Positions 17,079-24,697 of a stretch of DNA of 62,510 nucleotides are shown here, piece after piece. Under the pieces are notes generated by a model, which saw nothing but the letters and a program-made list of their open reading frames with translations, was not told where the DNA came from and did no database searches. This stretch comes from Bacteroidota bacterium (GTDB lineage Bacteria; Bacteroidota; Bacteroidia; Bacteroidales; F082): assembly GCA_024279935.1 (NCBI GenBank), contig JAJRQZ010000023.1, forward strand, positions 1 to 62,510, written 5' to 3'. How positions within the stretch are numbered: position 1 is the stretch's first letter; every line of letters begins with the position of its first letter. The position numbers were made by a program, and so were the translations under genes.

Positions 17079-19640
17079 GTGGAATCAAAATTAAAACATA
17101 ATAAACCCGAATGGAAAAAAATCCTTGTACAAGCGGCATTGCCTGAGCAATTGAAGCCTTTAAAAGAAATGGCATATAACCTCTGGTGGTCGTGGAATTA
17201 CGAAGCAGAGGACCTGTTTGCTTCAATAAAGCCCGAAACATGGGAGGAAAACGAATACAACCCTGTGAGGCTCATAGAAACACTGTCGATGGACGATGTT
17301 GATAAAATGCTGAACGACAAGGACTTCATGAATAAGCTCGAGGATGTTTATTCTTGTTTCAAAAATTATATGGCTGTCAAGGCCGGCAGCGACGAAGTTA
17401 ATATAGCATATTTCAGCATGGAATACGGCCTGCACACAAGCCTTAAAATTTATTCCGGCGGATTGGGAATCCTGGCAGGCGACTACCTAAAACAGGCATC
17501 CGATTCCAATAAAAACCTCTTCGGCATCGGCCTTTTATATCGCTATGGTTATTTTAAGCAATTGCTGTCACATAGCGGCGAGCAGATAGCCGAGTATTCG
17601 CCACAGCGTTTTACTCAGCTTCCAATCATCCCCCTAAGGGAGAAAAACGGCGATTGGATAAGTGTGAGAATTGCTCTTCCCGGCAGGACGATCACTGCCA
17701 AGGCCTGGCAGGTAAACATCGGGAGAATTAAACTATATCTGCTAGATACTGACGTGGATGTGAACTATGACGAAGACAAATCCATAACATATCAATTATA
17801 TGGCGGCGATAACGAGAACCGTTTAAAGCAAGAAATGCTGCTAGGCCTGGGCGGCGTACGCCTTATTAAGAAACTGGGTTTGAACCCTGATATCTATCAT
17901 TCCAACGAAGGACATGCAGCCTTTAGCGGCCTGGAGCGCGTGAAAAACCTGCTTGAGGATTTGGGCATCGGCTTCGGGCTTGCAAAAGAACTCGTCAGGT
18001 CAACAACATTGTTTACAACGCACACTCCTGTTCCTGCCGGTCACGATTCCTTTGAAGAAGATTTGTTAAGGGCTTATATTCCCCATTTCAGCGATGCTTT
18101 CTCATTGAGCTGGGACGACTTTATGGCCCTGGGTAGGTTTAATAGCGACGATAGGGGCGGGAAATTCTCCATGAGCGTCCTGGCAACCAGACTTTCGCAG
18201 GAGATTAACGGCGTAAGCAAGATCCACGGCAGGGTCTCCCGCGAGATGTTCGCAGGGCTTTATCCCGGATATTTCGCCCATGAGCTTCACATTGGGCATG
18301 TTACTAATGGCGTTCATTATTTTACTTGGACCGATAAAATTTGGCAAAATCTTTATAAAGAAACCTTTGGCAAAAAATTTGAGCATAATCAGCATGAAAT
18401 CTCTAATTGGTCGAAAATCCATGATGTTCCAAATGATGTTATCTGGGCAAACCGCATCAAACTTAAGTCGAATTTAATCAGTAAGTTAAAAGTTAAACTA
18501 AAAAACGACCTTACAGCCAAAGCCGAGAACCCAAAGCAAATCGTGCAGATGATTTCTCATTTCGACGAAAAGGCATTGATAATTGGTTTTGCGCGCAGGT
18601 TTGCAACTTATAAAAGAGCACATCTACTCTTCATTAATCTCGACAGACTGGATGCGATAATAAATAATGAGAAGAAACCCGTTTATTTTTTCTTCGCCGG
18701 AAAGGCACACCCACACGATAAGGCAGGACAAGATTTAATAAAGAGGATAATAGAAATATCGAAGATGCCGCGATTTATCGGCAAAATTATTTTTATGGAT
18801 AATTACGATATGACGCTTGGCAAATTGCTAACCAGCAGCGTTGACATTTGGTTGAACACTCCTACCCGCCCCCTCGAAGCTTCGGGAACAAGTGGCGAAA
18901 AGGCAGTGATGAACGGCGTTGTTAATTTTAGCGTTCTCGATGGCTGGTGGGCCGAAGGTTTCCATCCCGATGCAGGTTGGGCGGTAGAGGAAAACAGGAC
19001 TTACGACAACCAGGCTTTCCAGGACGAACTGGATGCCGAGACCATTTATAATACGCTCGAAAACGAGATATCGTCCATTTATTATGATCAGGACGAAAAC
19101 GGGGTTTCTGCCAAATGGGTTTCTTATATCAAGAATACCATAGCCGAAATAGCCCCCGAATTTACCATGCAGCGCATGATAAACGATTATTATTCAAGTT
19201 TTTACAAACGATTGTCAGAAAGGCGCAAATTGGTTTATGACGATAATTTCAAGAATGCCCGCGAACTGGTAAACTGGAAAAAATCGGTTTTGCAAAAATG
19301 GCCTCATCTAAAAATAGAGAGCATGGATGTTCCCGATGTGGAAAAAGGAGCCGTTGAATTTGGTACCATGTTTCATGCTGAAATAATTCTCGATCTGGCA
19401 GGACTAAAAAAGGAAGATATCGGCCTTGAGATTATCATGGGGAATAAGGTAGATGGTGAACTAAATTCCATTTCTTTCAAGCAAGAACTCGATTCGGAGG
19501 AAATTGGCGATGCCAAGGTGAAATATGTTTGCGAATTCCCATTAAGAAGTGCCGGAGTATTCGATTATAGTTTCAGGGTTTATCCAAAAAATCCAAATCT
19601 GGCTTACCGTATGGATTTCCCATTATTGCATTGGATTTGA
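17079..19640 (+). CDS. glgP: Alpha-glucan (glycogen) phosphorylase
   Basis: An 853-residue GT35 enzyme with a GTG start. The first ~110 residues form the DUF3417-type N-domain (AYNLWWSWNYEAEDLF) that marks the short Thermotoga-like phosphorylase branch. Active-site elements follow: YSGGLGILAGDYLK, THTPVPAGHD, RRFATYKRA, and the PLP-lysine loop GTSGEKAVMNG with Lys608. It releases glucose-1-phosphate from alpha-1,4-glucan. Last gene of the glycogen operon, giving the cluster synthesis, debranching and phosphorolysis in one transcript. A strong terminator lies 30 bp after the stop. Confidence 0.93.
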   Translation: MESKLKHNKPEWKKILVQAALPEQLKPLKEMAYNLWWSWNYEAEDLFASIKPETWEENEYNPVRLIETLSMDDVDKMLNDKDFMNKLEDVYSCFKNYMAVKAGSDEVNIAYFSMEYGLHTSLKIYSGGLGILAGDYLKQASDSNKNLFGIGLLYRYGYFKQLLSHSGEQIAEYSPQRFTQLPIIPLREKNGDWISVRIALPGRTITAKAWQVNIGRIKLYLLDTDVDVNYDEDKSITYQLYGGDNENRLKQEMLLGLGGVRLIKKLGLNPDIYHSNEGHAAFSGLERVKNLLEDLGIGFGLAKELVRSTTLFTTHTPVPAGHDSFEEDLLRAYIPHFSDAFSLSWDDFMALGRFNSDDRGGKFSMSVLATRLSQEINGVSKIHGRVSREMFAGLYPGYFAHELHIGHVTNGVHYFTWTDKIWQNLYKETFGKKFEHNQHEISNWSKIHDVPNDVIWANRIKLKSNLISKLKVKLKNDLTAKAENPKQIVQMISHFDEKALIIGFARRFATYKRAHLLFINLDRLDAIINNEKKPVYFFFAGKAHPHDKAGQDLIKRIIEISKMPRFIGKIIFMDNYDMTLGKLLTSSVDIWLNTPTRPLEASGTSGEKAVMNGVVNFSVLDGWWAEGFHPDAGWAVEENRTYDNQAFQDELDAETIYNTLENEISSIYYDQDENGVSAKWVSYIKNTIAEIAPEFTMQRMINDYYSSFYKRLSERRKLVYDDNFKNARELVNWKKSVLQKWPHLKIESMDVPDVEKGAVEFGTMFHAEIILDLAGLKKEDIGLEIIMGNKVDGELNSISFKQELDSEEIGDAKVKYVCEFPLRSAGVFDYSFRVYPKNPNLAYRMDFPLLHWI

Positions 19641-19669
19641 TAAGTAATTTTTCATTGATAAAATTAAAG

Positions 19670-19701
19670 CCGGGATTTAAACATTTAAATCCCGGTTTTT
19701 T
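19670..19701 (+). terminator. Rho-independent terminator of the glycogen operon
   Basis: A 12-bp perfect inverted repeat (CCGGGATTTAAA at 19670-19681 and its complement at 19684-19695), followed by six T residues. Confidence 0.88.
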
Positions 19702-19789
19702 AATGCCCAATTTAATTTGAAGACAAACGAAAATTTAATTTATAATAATTCTAAATAAAACTATAAACCATACTATAACAGCAACTTAG

Positions 19790-19803
19790 CCCCCCCCCCC
19801 CCC
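19790..19803 (+). repeat. Poly-C homopolymer tract (14 C)
   Basis: Fourteen consecutive C residues in an otherwise A/T-rich 440-bp intergenic stretch. Tracts this long slip during replication and are also prone to sequencing-length error. No coding frame or -33/-7 pair clearly spans it, so a switching role is only a possibility. Confidence 0.85.
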
Positions 19804-19895
19804 AGAAAAGTGGCTCATGTTAAATAAATAGGATCGGCATGTTTGGTGTTGATTATTTAACTATTTTCGTGGGGTCAACAAAAAAAACATATTTC

Positions 19896-19908
19896 AAGAC
19901 CGTTGCAA
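19896..19908 (+). repeat. Solo terminal repeat of the MITE family
   Basis: AAGACCGTTGCAA is identical to the 13-bp terminal inverted repeat of the two MITEs at 37425-37585 and 46155-46316. No partner end is present nearby, so this is a lone end of the same or a related element. Confidence 0.6.
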
Positions 19909-19962
19909 AAAACTTAACATATAAAACAATGTCCAATTTCATTTTTTGTAAAAACAGCTTCA

Positions 19963-20034
19963 TAGAAAAAGCCACTGCGGAGTCCGATATTCATCTTTCT
20001 GCCACAGTGGCTTAAGCAGCTTTTGCCCCTTCTA
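19963..20034 (-). ncRNA. Candidate small RNA (orphan promoter plus terminator)
   Basis: On the minus strand an exact TAnnTTTG element (TACCTTTG, 20048-20041) is followed about 30 nt later by a 9-bp stem (arms 20013-20005 and 19977-19969, AAGCCACTG/CAGTGGCTT) with a 27-nt loop and then TTTTTC. Promoter and terminator bracket about 70 nt without a credible coding frame, which is what a small RNA gene looks like. Both the transcript start and the end are inferred. Alternatives are the leader end of a deleted gene or part of a mobile element, given the solo MITE end at 19896-19908. Confidence 0.35.
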
Positions 20035-20040
20035 ACACGG

Positions 20041-20048
20041 CAAAGGTA
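20041..20048 (-). promoter_or_regulatory. Orphan minus-strand promoter -7 element
   Basis: TACCTTTG followed by GCCGTG on the minus strand; there is no gene downstream on that strand before the glycogen operon. It would drive the candidate small RNA at 20034-19963. Confidence 0.4.
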
Positions 20049-20110
20049 GCTATTGGAAAGATGAAATAATAAATTATTTTTTAAGTCATCATAAGTCATT
20101 GATTAACAGA

Positions 20111-20118
20111 TATTTTTG
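20111..20118 (+). promoter_or_regulatory. Promoter -7 element for the small secreted protein
   Basis: TATTTTTG exactly fits TAnnTTTG, 22 bp before the ATG at 20141. Confidence 0.55.
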
Positions 20119-20140
20119 ACTTAATTAAATAGACAATAAA

Positions 20141-20581
20141 ATGAAAAAAATTATATTAATACTTTCAATAGCACTTTTAAGTGCAACATCAGGTTTTGCA
20201 CAGGCATGGCATGTTAAAGTAACCTGGGATGCGAGCTCGTCCAATTGTGATTGCAATGCATCAATAGGTTCTAAATTTGAGGTAAACCTGCAGATAGTGG
20301 ATGTTGCCAATGGGAATGTGGTTGTTTACAACAACTCTGTTTTTGTTGATCCAACAGCAACTGATTACACCTTTGATGTTGAAACAGATGTAAAGGGACA
20401 TTGTGACGACACAAGTCTCACAAACATTCCTAAGTACACAATATATGCTTATGTTGGTTTTTGGTGTGCTGAGACCACTCCTGCGGAGTTGATTTGTAAT
20501 GGAACAAAATCTAAGCCTAATAAAAGTTGTCTAAATTTTAGTACTGCAACAATTGAAGTCGGGCCAGTAATTTTAAATTAG
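20141..20581 (+). CDS. Small secreted Cys-containing protein, unknown function
   Basis: A 146-residue protein with a clean signal peptide (cleavage after GFAQ, about residue 21). The mature part of ~125 residues is mostly beta-type sequence with five Cys (NCDCN, GHC, FWC, ELIC, KSC counted in groups) that could form disulfides in the periplasm or outside. No family is recognised. It sits between its own promoter and a terminator-like hairpin and directly precedes the giant T9SS type B protein gene; it shares the A/T-rich codon use of that gene's 5' part. A partnership is suggested only by position. Confidence 0.75.
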   Translation: MKKIILILSIALLSATSGFAQAWHVKVTWDASSSNCDCNASIGSKFEVNLQIVDVANGNVVVYNNSVFVDPTATDYTFDVETDVKGHCDDTSLTNIPKYTIYAYVGFWCAETTPAELICNGTKSKPNKSCLNFSTATIEVGPVILN

Positions 20582-20593
20582 TTAAAGTTTTAA

Positions 20594-20638
20594 AAAGGAT
20601 CGCTTATCATCTATTTAAGGTAAGTGTTCCTTTTTTTT
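20594..20638 (+). terminator. Imperfect terminator hairpin
   Basis: Arms AAAGGA..CTTA (from 20594) and TAAG..TCCTTT (to 20633), with mismatches in the middle, followed by eight T from 20631. Probably a weak or leaky terminator before the TTG-start gene at 20664. Confidence 0.5.
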
Positions 20639-20663
20639 ATAACAGTTTTAAAGTATTAGTTGT

Positions 20664-23600
20664 TTGAAGAGTTTATTTTGTATCATATTTGTTTTTTTTA
20701 CACCATTTATAGTATTTGCCCAAAAACAAGCAAACATTTGGCACTTCGGTAATTATGCTGGGGTTGATTTTAATTCCGGAGGACCAATCCCAATAGCAGG
20801 CCCGTTTAATTCTTTGGGGACTTCTGCAAGTATTTGTGATTCATTGGGAAGGATTCTATTTTCAACAAATGGAGAAGTAATCTATAATAAGAATCTTCAA
20901 ATAATGCAAAATGGTAATAACATTAAAGGAAACAGGCACGCATCTCAGGGGGCACTTATAGTTAAAAAGCCTTCAAGCAATAATATTTATTATTTATTTA
21001 CCACCGTGGACACAAGTCAATCTCCATCTGAATATGGTCTTTATTATAGTGTTATTGATTTGGATTTGGATTCAGGATTAGGAGGTGTTACTGATGAGAA
21101 GAATATAAAACTTCAAGAAACATGGGATGTTATTGATAAAATTATTGGTGTGAAACACAAAAACAATAAAGATATTTGGATAATAGCCCGTAAATTTAAC
21201 GAGGATGGTTATGTTAGTTTTCTTTTGACTGAAAATGGAATATCTGATTTACCAGTATTCTCACAATCCATCGATGTGGCTATCCCAGATGTGTTAGGAA
21301 ATATTAAAATGTCATTTAATAAAAGATATATTATTACTGCATATTATGCTGATAACGGAGGTAATGAAGTTCCTCAATTTGAAATATCTAATTTCAATTC
21401 AGAAACTGGTGAAGTAAATTTTAAATATACTTTGCGATTTTATGGCGAAAATAATGGTATTAATCATGAACCATGGGGAGTAGAGTTTTCTCCCGATTCT
21501 AAATACTGTTACCTGTCAATTTTTACTGAAGGAAGTTCGAATGAAATGGAACTGTTTCAATTGGACATGCAATATATTTCGGATTCCGCACAATTCTTTG
21601 ATAGCAGGATTAAAATAGCAAGCGGCCCAACACAAGGATTGCAACTTGCAATTGATGGGCGCATTTACCTTACAGGAATTGATTACAGTTTCTACGACTA
21701 CCTAAGCGTAATCAATCGCCCATGGGAACGCGGCACTGCCTGCCAGTACGAGGCCGACGCCGTTTTCCTTGATTTTGATAATAATAACAGAACAGTTGGC
21801 AACTTTCTCCCCAACATCTTAGTCGATTACCTCTTCCGTTTCGAGTGGCAGGGCCGATGCTCCTCGCAGGCTTTTACCTTTAAGCCAAACTTCCAGCCCA
21901 CGCCTACATATATCCGCTGGAGCTTTAGCGATCCCGGGGCAGGGGCCGACAGCATTTCATACCTGCTCAGGCCTACGCATTATTTTACTCATGCAGGCGA
22001 GTTTGAGGTGAAGGTTACCGTGAACTACCCTGACGGCAGGCTGGAAAAAACATCGCGCGTCCTTACCGTTGACCCTTCGCCACAACCAGATCTGGGCCCC
22101 GACACTATTAAATGTGAAATTGGGGAAATTACCCTGAGCGCCGGCAACGAAGATGGCATGTACGTCTGGAGCACGGGCGATTTCGGTTTTAACAAAAATG
22201 AGGTTACAGTCGCTGATTCCGGATGGTATAGCGTGCAGGTTACAAACGATATCTTATGCCCCGGCTTCGACAGCATTTATGTGGGTTTTTATCCTCCCGC
22301 AGAATTTATTGAAGACAACCTTAATATCGTCCCTACTTCCTGTGGCGGCAGCAGCGGACAAATACTTGGCCTTCAAATTAGCGGAGCAGGTCCATTTACT
22401 TTCGAATGGCAGGACGCCGATGGAAATATTGTAGGCAATTCATTGGATGTGAGCAGCCTTGGGGTTGGAAATTATTTCCTGCATATTTTTGATGATAACG
22501 GCTGCGAAACTGTTTCACCAGCCTATACGATTAGCGATTCAGGAGATATTTTGGTTTCTGATGTTTTGTCGACCAATACCCACTGCGGACAAGATATAGC
22601 ATCAATCATAATAACTGCGGAGCCAAGTCCCGGCGATTTGCTTTATTCAATAGATAACGGAAACTCCTGGGGAGACCCCGGAGACGGCTTTTTTGATAAT
22701 CTTGCTGCCGACAGTTATTTTGTCCGTGCAAAAGACGCTTCCGGATGCGAGGGTATTTATGATAACAACCCTGTGGTAATTTATGATATTTCCGGGCCTG
22801 TCGTCAATTCAGTAAATGTGAGTAATGAAATAGATAATCTTGCCAACGGGCAGATAGATATTTCAGCAACGGCAAGCTCGGGCCCCGCTTATATTTCCAT
22901 TGATGGCGGAAGCAATTTCCAGATTGATAATGGCCTTTTTCAAAGCCTTAACGCAGGAACTTATCACTGCCTTGTAAAAGATGGTTTTGGCTGCGATACG
23001 ATTTTTATTGTGGAAGTCGGGAGGATAAACTCACAGGTCATTGAGGCTCTTGCCGGAAACGGCAGCACATGTATCGGCAATGCCGCGGTGGTCCCTCTCA
23101 AAGTTTCGGGTTTCGAGGATGTTTTTAAGTTCGACCTCAAGCTTACCTACGATACTTCATTATTGGTTTGTACTGCCTACATCAACGCGAACACCGATCT
23201 GGAAAACGGCTTGACGGTCAGCATACTTCCCGCGACAGATGAGATAAACATTAACTGGTCGGGCGAGAATGTAGTGACGCTAGACGACAACAGCACTGTC
23301 CTGGAGCTCGTCTTCAACGCAAAGGCAGACGGCATGTCGGGCATCGACTGGGCGGCGGAACAAGGGGAAAGCGCATTTTACAATCAAGGCCTGGAGCAGA
23401 TAAATGCGGATTATGTTTTTGGCTCATTGAGGGTTTATACGCGTCCCGCGATTATCTTGCCCCCGGCACTTGGGGCATGCGCGGGCGATACCGTCATTGC
23501 TTTTCCTTTTATCGACGGCGGCTCAGGAGAGGCAGGCTTCCTCTGGGAGGGGCCTTCGGGATTTACTTTCCCCCACCGGATGTTGCTGATGCAGGATGTT

Positions 23601-24185
23601 GCTGCGGCACAGTCGGGGACATACAGGCTCACCGTTACCGACACCATCGGCTGTGTTGAGCAGCAGGACATCGAGATAACGATAGACCCGTTGCCCTTGG
23701 CGGATTTTGCAGGACGGGACACCATATTTGCAGAACCCGGTTTTAGGCTGGACGCAGGTGACGGTTTTCGGTATTACTACTGGAGCACCGGGGACAGCAC
23801 CTCGTTTATCAGCATTTACGAAGAGGGCTTATATACCGTTGACATAACCTCCTTCCCGGGATGCAGGTCGTCGAGCTCGGTGAGGGTGCTCTGGGGCGGC
23901 ATTCCCTTTAGGCTCCCCAACGCCTTCTCGCCGAACGGCGACGGCATCAACGACGTCTTTATGCCCATAAGGCGATACGATCTGGTAAAACAATACCATC
24001 TCATGATTTTCAACCGCTGGGGGCAGCAAGTTTTCGAGACAGAGGATATCGGGCAGGGCTGGGACGGGACATACCGGGGCAGGCAGTCCCCATTGGGAAC
24101 TTATATCTATAAAATTGTTTATACATCGTATCCCACAGGGGCTCAAGCCCAGATAGAGACAGGGGAGGTGGTGCTGGTAAGGTAG
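20664..24185 (+). CDS. Large secreted T9SS type B protein with PKD and cohesin-like domains
   Basis: A 1173-residue exported protein: TTG start, signal peptide ending VFAQ. Residues ~24-380 form a propeller-like region (NIWHFGNYAGVDF opening, typical of gliding-associated CHU_C proteins). A PKD domain lies at ~395-475, then several Cys-containing Ig-like segments (~480-790). A cohesin-like domain is at ~804-922 (VVPLKVSGFEDVFKFDLKLTYD). Another Ig-like segment precedes the CHU_C sorting domain at ~1081-1173 (LPNAFSPNGDGINDVF, FNRWGQQVFET). Predicted to be secreted by T9SS and attached to or gliding-associated with the surface. Base composition changes sharply near base 21660: A/T-rich before, G/C-richer after. 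Confidence 0.85.
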   Translation: MKSLFCIIFVFFTPFIVFAQKQANIWHFGNYAGVDFNSGGPIPIAGPFNSLGTSASICDSLGRILFSTNGEVIYNKNLQIMQNGNNIKGNRHASQGALIVKKPSSNNIYYLFTTVDTSQSPSEYGLYYSVIDLDLDSGLGGVTDEKNIKLQETWDVIDKIIGVKHKNNKDIWIIARKFNEDGYVSFLLTENGISDLPVFSQSIDVAIPDVLGNIKMSFNKRYIITAYYADNGGNEVPQFEISNFNSETGEVNFKYTLRFYGENNGINHEPWGVEFSPDSKYCYLSIFTEGSSNEMELFQLDMQYISDSAQFFDSRIKIASGPTQGLQLAIDGRIYLTGIDYSFYDYLSVINRPWERGTACQYEADAVFLDFDNNNRTVGNFLPNILVDYLFRFEWQGRCSSQAFTFKPNFQPTPTYIRWSFSDPGAGADSISYLLRPTHYFTHAGEFEVKVTVNYPDGRLEKTSRVLTVDPSPQPDLGPDTIKCEIGEITLSAGNEDGMYVWSTGDFGFNKNEVTVADSGWYSVQVTNDILCPGFDSIYVGFYPPAEFIEDNLNIVPTSCGGSSGQILGLQISGAGPFTFEWQDADGNIVGNSLDVSSLGVGNYFLHIFDDNGCETVSPAYTISDSGDILVSDVLSTNTHCGQDIASIIITAEPSPGDLLYSIDNGNSWGDPGDGFFDNLAADSYFVRAKDASGCEGIYDNNPVVIYDISGPVVNSVNVSNEIDNLANGQIDISATASSGPAYISIDGGSNFQIDNGLFQSLNAGTYHCLVKDGFGCDTIFIVEVGRINSQVIEALAGNGSTCIGNAAVVPLKVSGFEDVFKFDLKLTYDTSLLVCTAYINANTDLENGLTVSILPATDEININWSGENVVTLDDNSTVLELVFNAKADGMSGIDWAAEQGESAFYNQGLEQINADYVFGSLRVYTRPAIILPPALGACAGDTVIAFPFIDGGSGEAGFLWEGPSGFTFPHRMLLMQDVAAAQSGTYRLTVTDTIGCVEQQDIEITIDPLPLADFAGRDTIFAEPGFRLDAGDGFRYYYWSTGDSTSFISIYEEGLYTVDITSFPGCRSSSSVRVLWGGIPFRLPNAFSPNGDGINDVFMPIRRYDLVKQYHLMIFNRWGQQVFETEDIGQGWDGTYRGRQSPLGTYIYKIVYTSYPTGAQAQIETGEVVLVR

Positions 24186-24325
24186 GGAGCGGGAATGCCG
24201 GAACAAAGGAATACCTGCTGATTGTTTATCAATTAATACAAAACTCAATTCTATGTTTAAAAGCTGGAGGCTGGGCAAAAAAATAAAATAAGAAGCCCTT
24301 AGTTTTTTTATATTAAAAAATGTTT

Positions 24326-24333
24326 TACTTTTG
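24326..24333 (+). promoter_or_regulatory. Promoter -7 element for rpsT
   Basis: TACTTTTG followed by CAGCCCG, 41 bp before the rpsT ATG. Confidence 0.6.
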
Positions 24334-24374
24334 CAGCCCGAAATTTAGGATAATATTTATAACTATATAGAAAT

Positions 24375-24629
24375 ATGGCTAATCACAAATCAGCACTTAA
24401 AAGGATAAGACAATCGGAAGCCAGAAGGCTTCATAATCGTTATTATGCAAGGTCGATGCGCAGCGCGGTTAGGAAATTCAGGAGTTTAACTGTTAAAACC
24501 GAGGCAGAAACAGAGTTGCCGAAACTTTTCGCCATGATTGATAAAATGGCAAAGAGAAGCATGATTCATAAGAATAAAGCCGGTAACCTGAAGTCGAGCA
24601 TATCGAAATACGTCAACAGTCTTTCATAA
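24375..24629 (+). CDS. rpsT: 30S ribosomal protein S20
   Basis: An 84-residue, strongly basic, helical protein. It begins [21 protein letters not shown], the hallmark S20 N-terminus, and ends with the conserved [19 protein letters not shown] region. S20 binds 16S rRNA in the body of the small subunit. Length is normal. Single gene with its own promoter and terminator. Confidence 0.98.
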   Translation: MANHKSALKRIRQSEARRLHNRYYARSMRSAVRKFRSLTVKTEAETELPKLFAMIDKMAKRSMIHKNKAGNLKSSISKYVNSLS

Positions 24630-24654
24630 ATAAGCCTTAAGCAGAAAATATTCT

Positions 24655-24687
24655 AGCCTGTCCGTTAACAAACGGATGGGCTATTTT
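24655..24687 (+). terminator. Terminator after rpsT
   Basis: Twelve-bp stem (24655-24666 with 24671-24682, two G-T wobbles) with loop AACA, followed by ATTTTTG. It lies between convergent genes and may serve both, though the plus-strand T tract is better. Confidence 0.75.
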
Positions 24688-24697
24688 TGTTTTTCCG

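Noticed and set aside
19914-20099. Minus-strand 61-codon frame over the candidate small RNA
   Set aside because: It spans the promoter and terminator hairpin, has no signal or domain, and begins upstream of the TAnnTTTG element.
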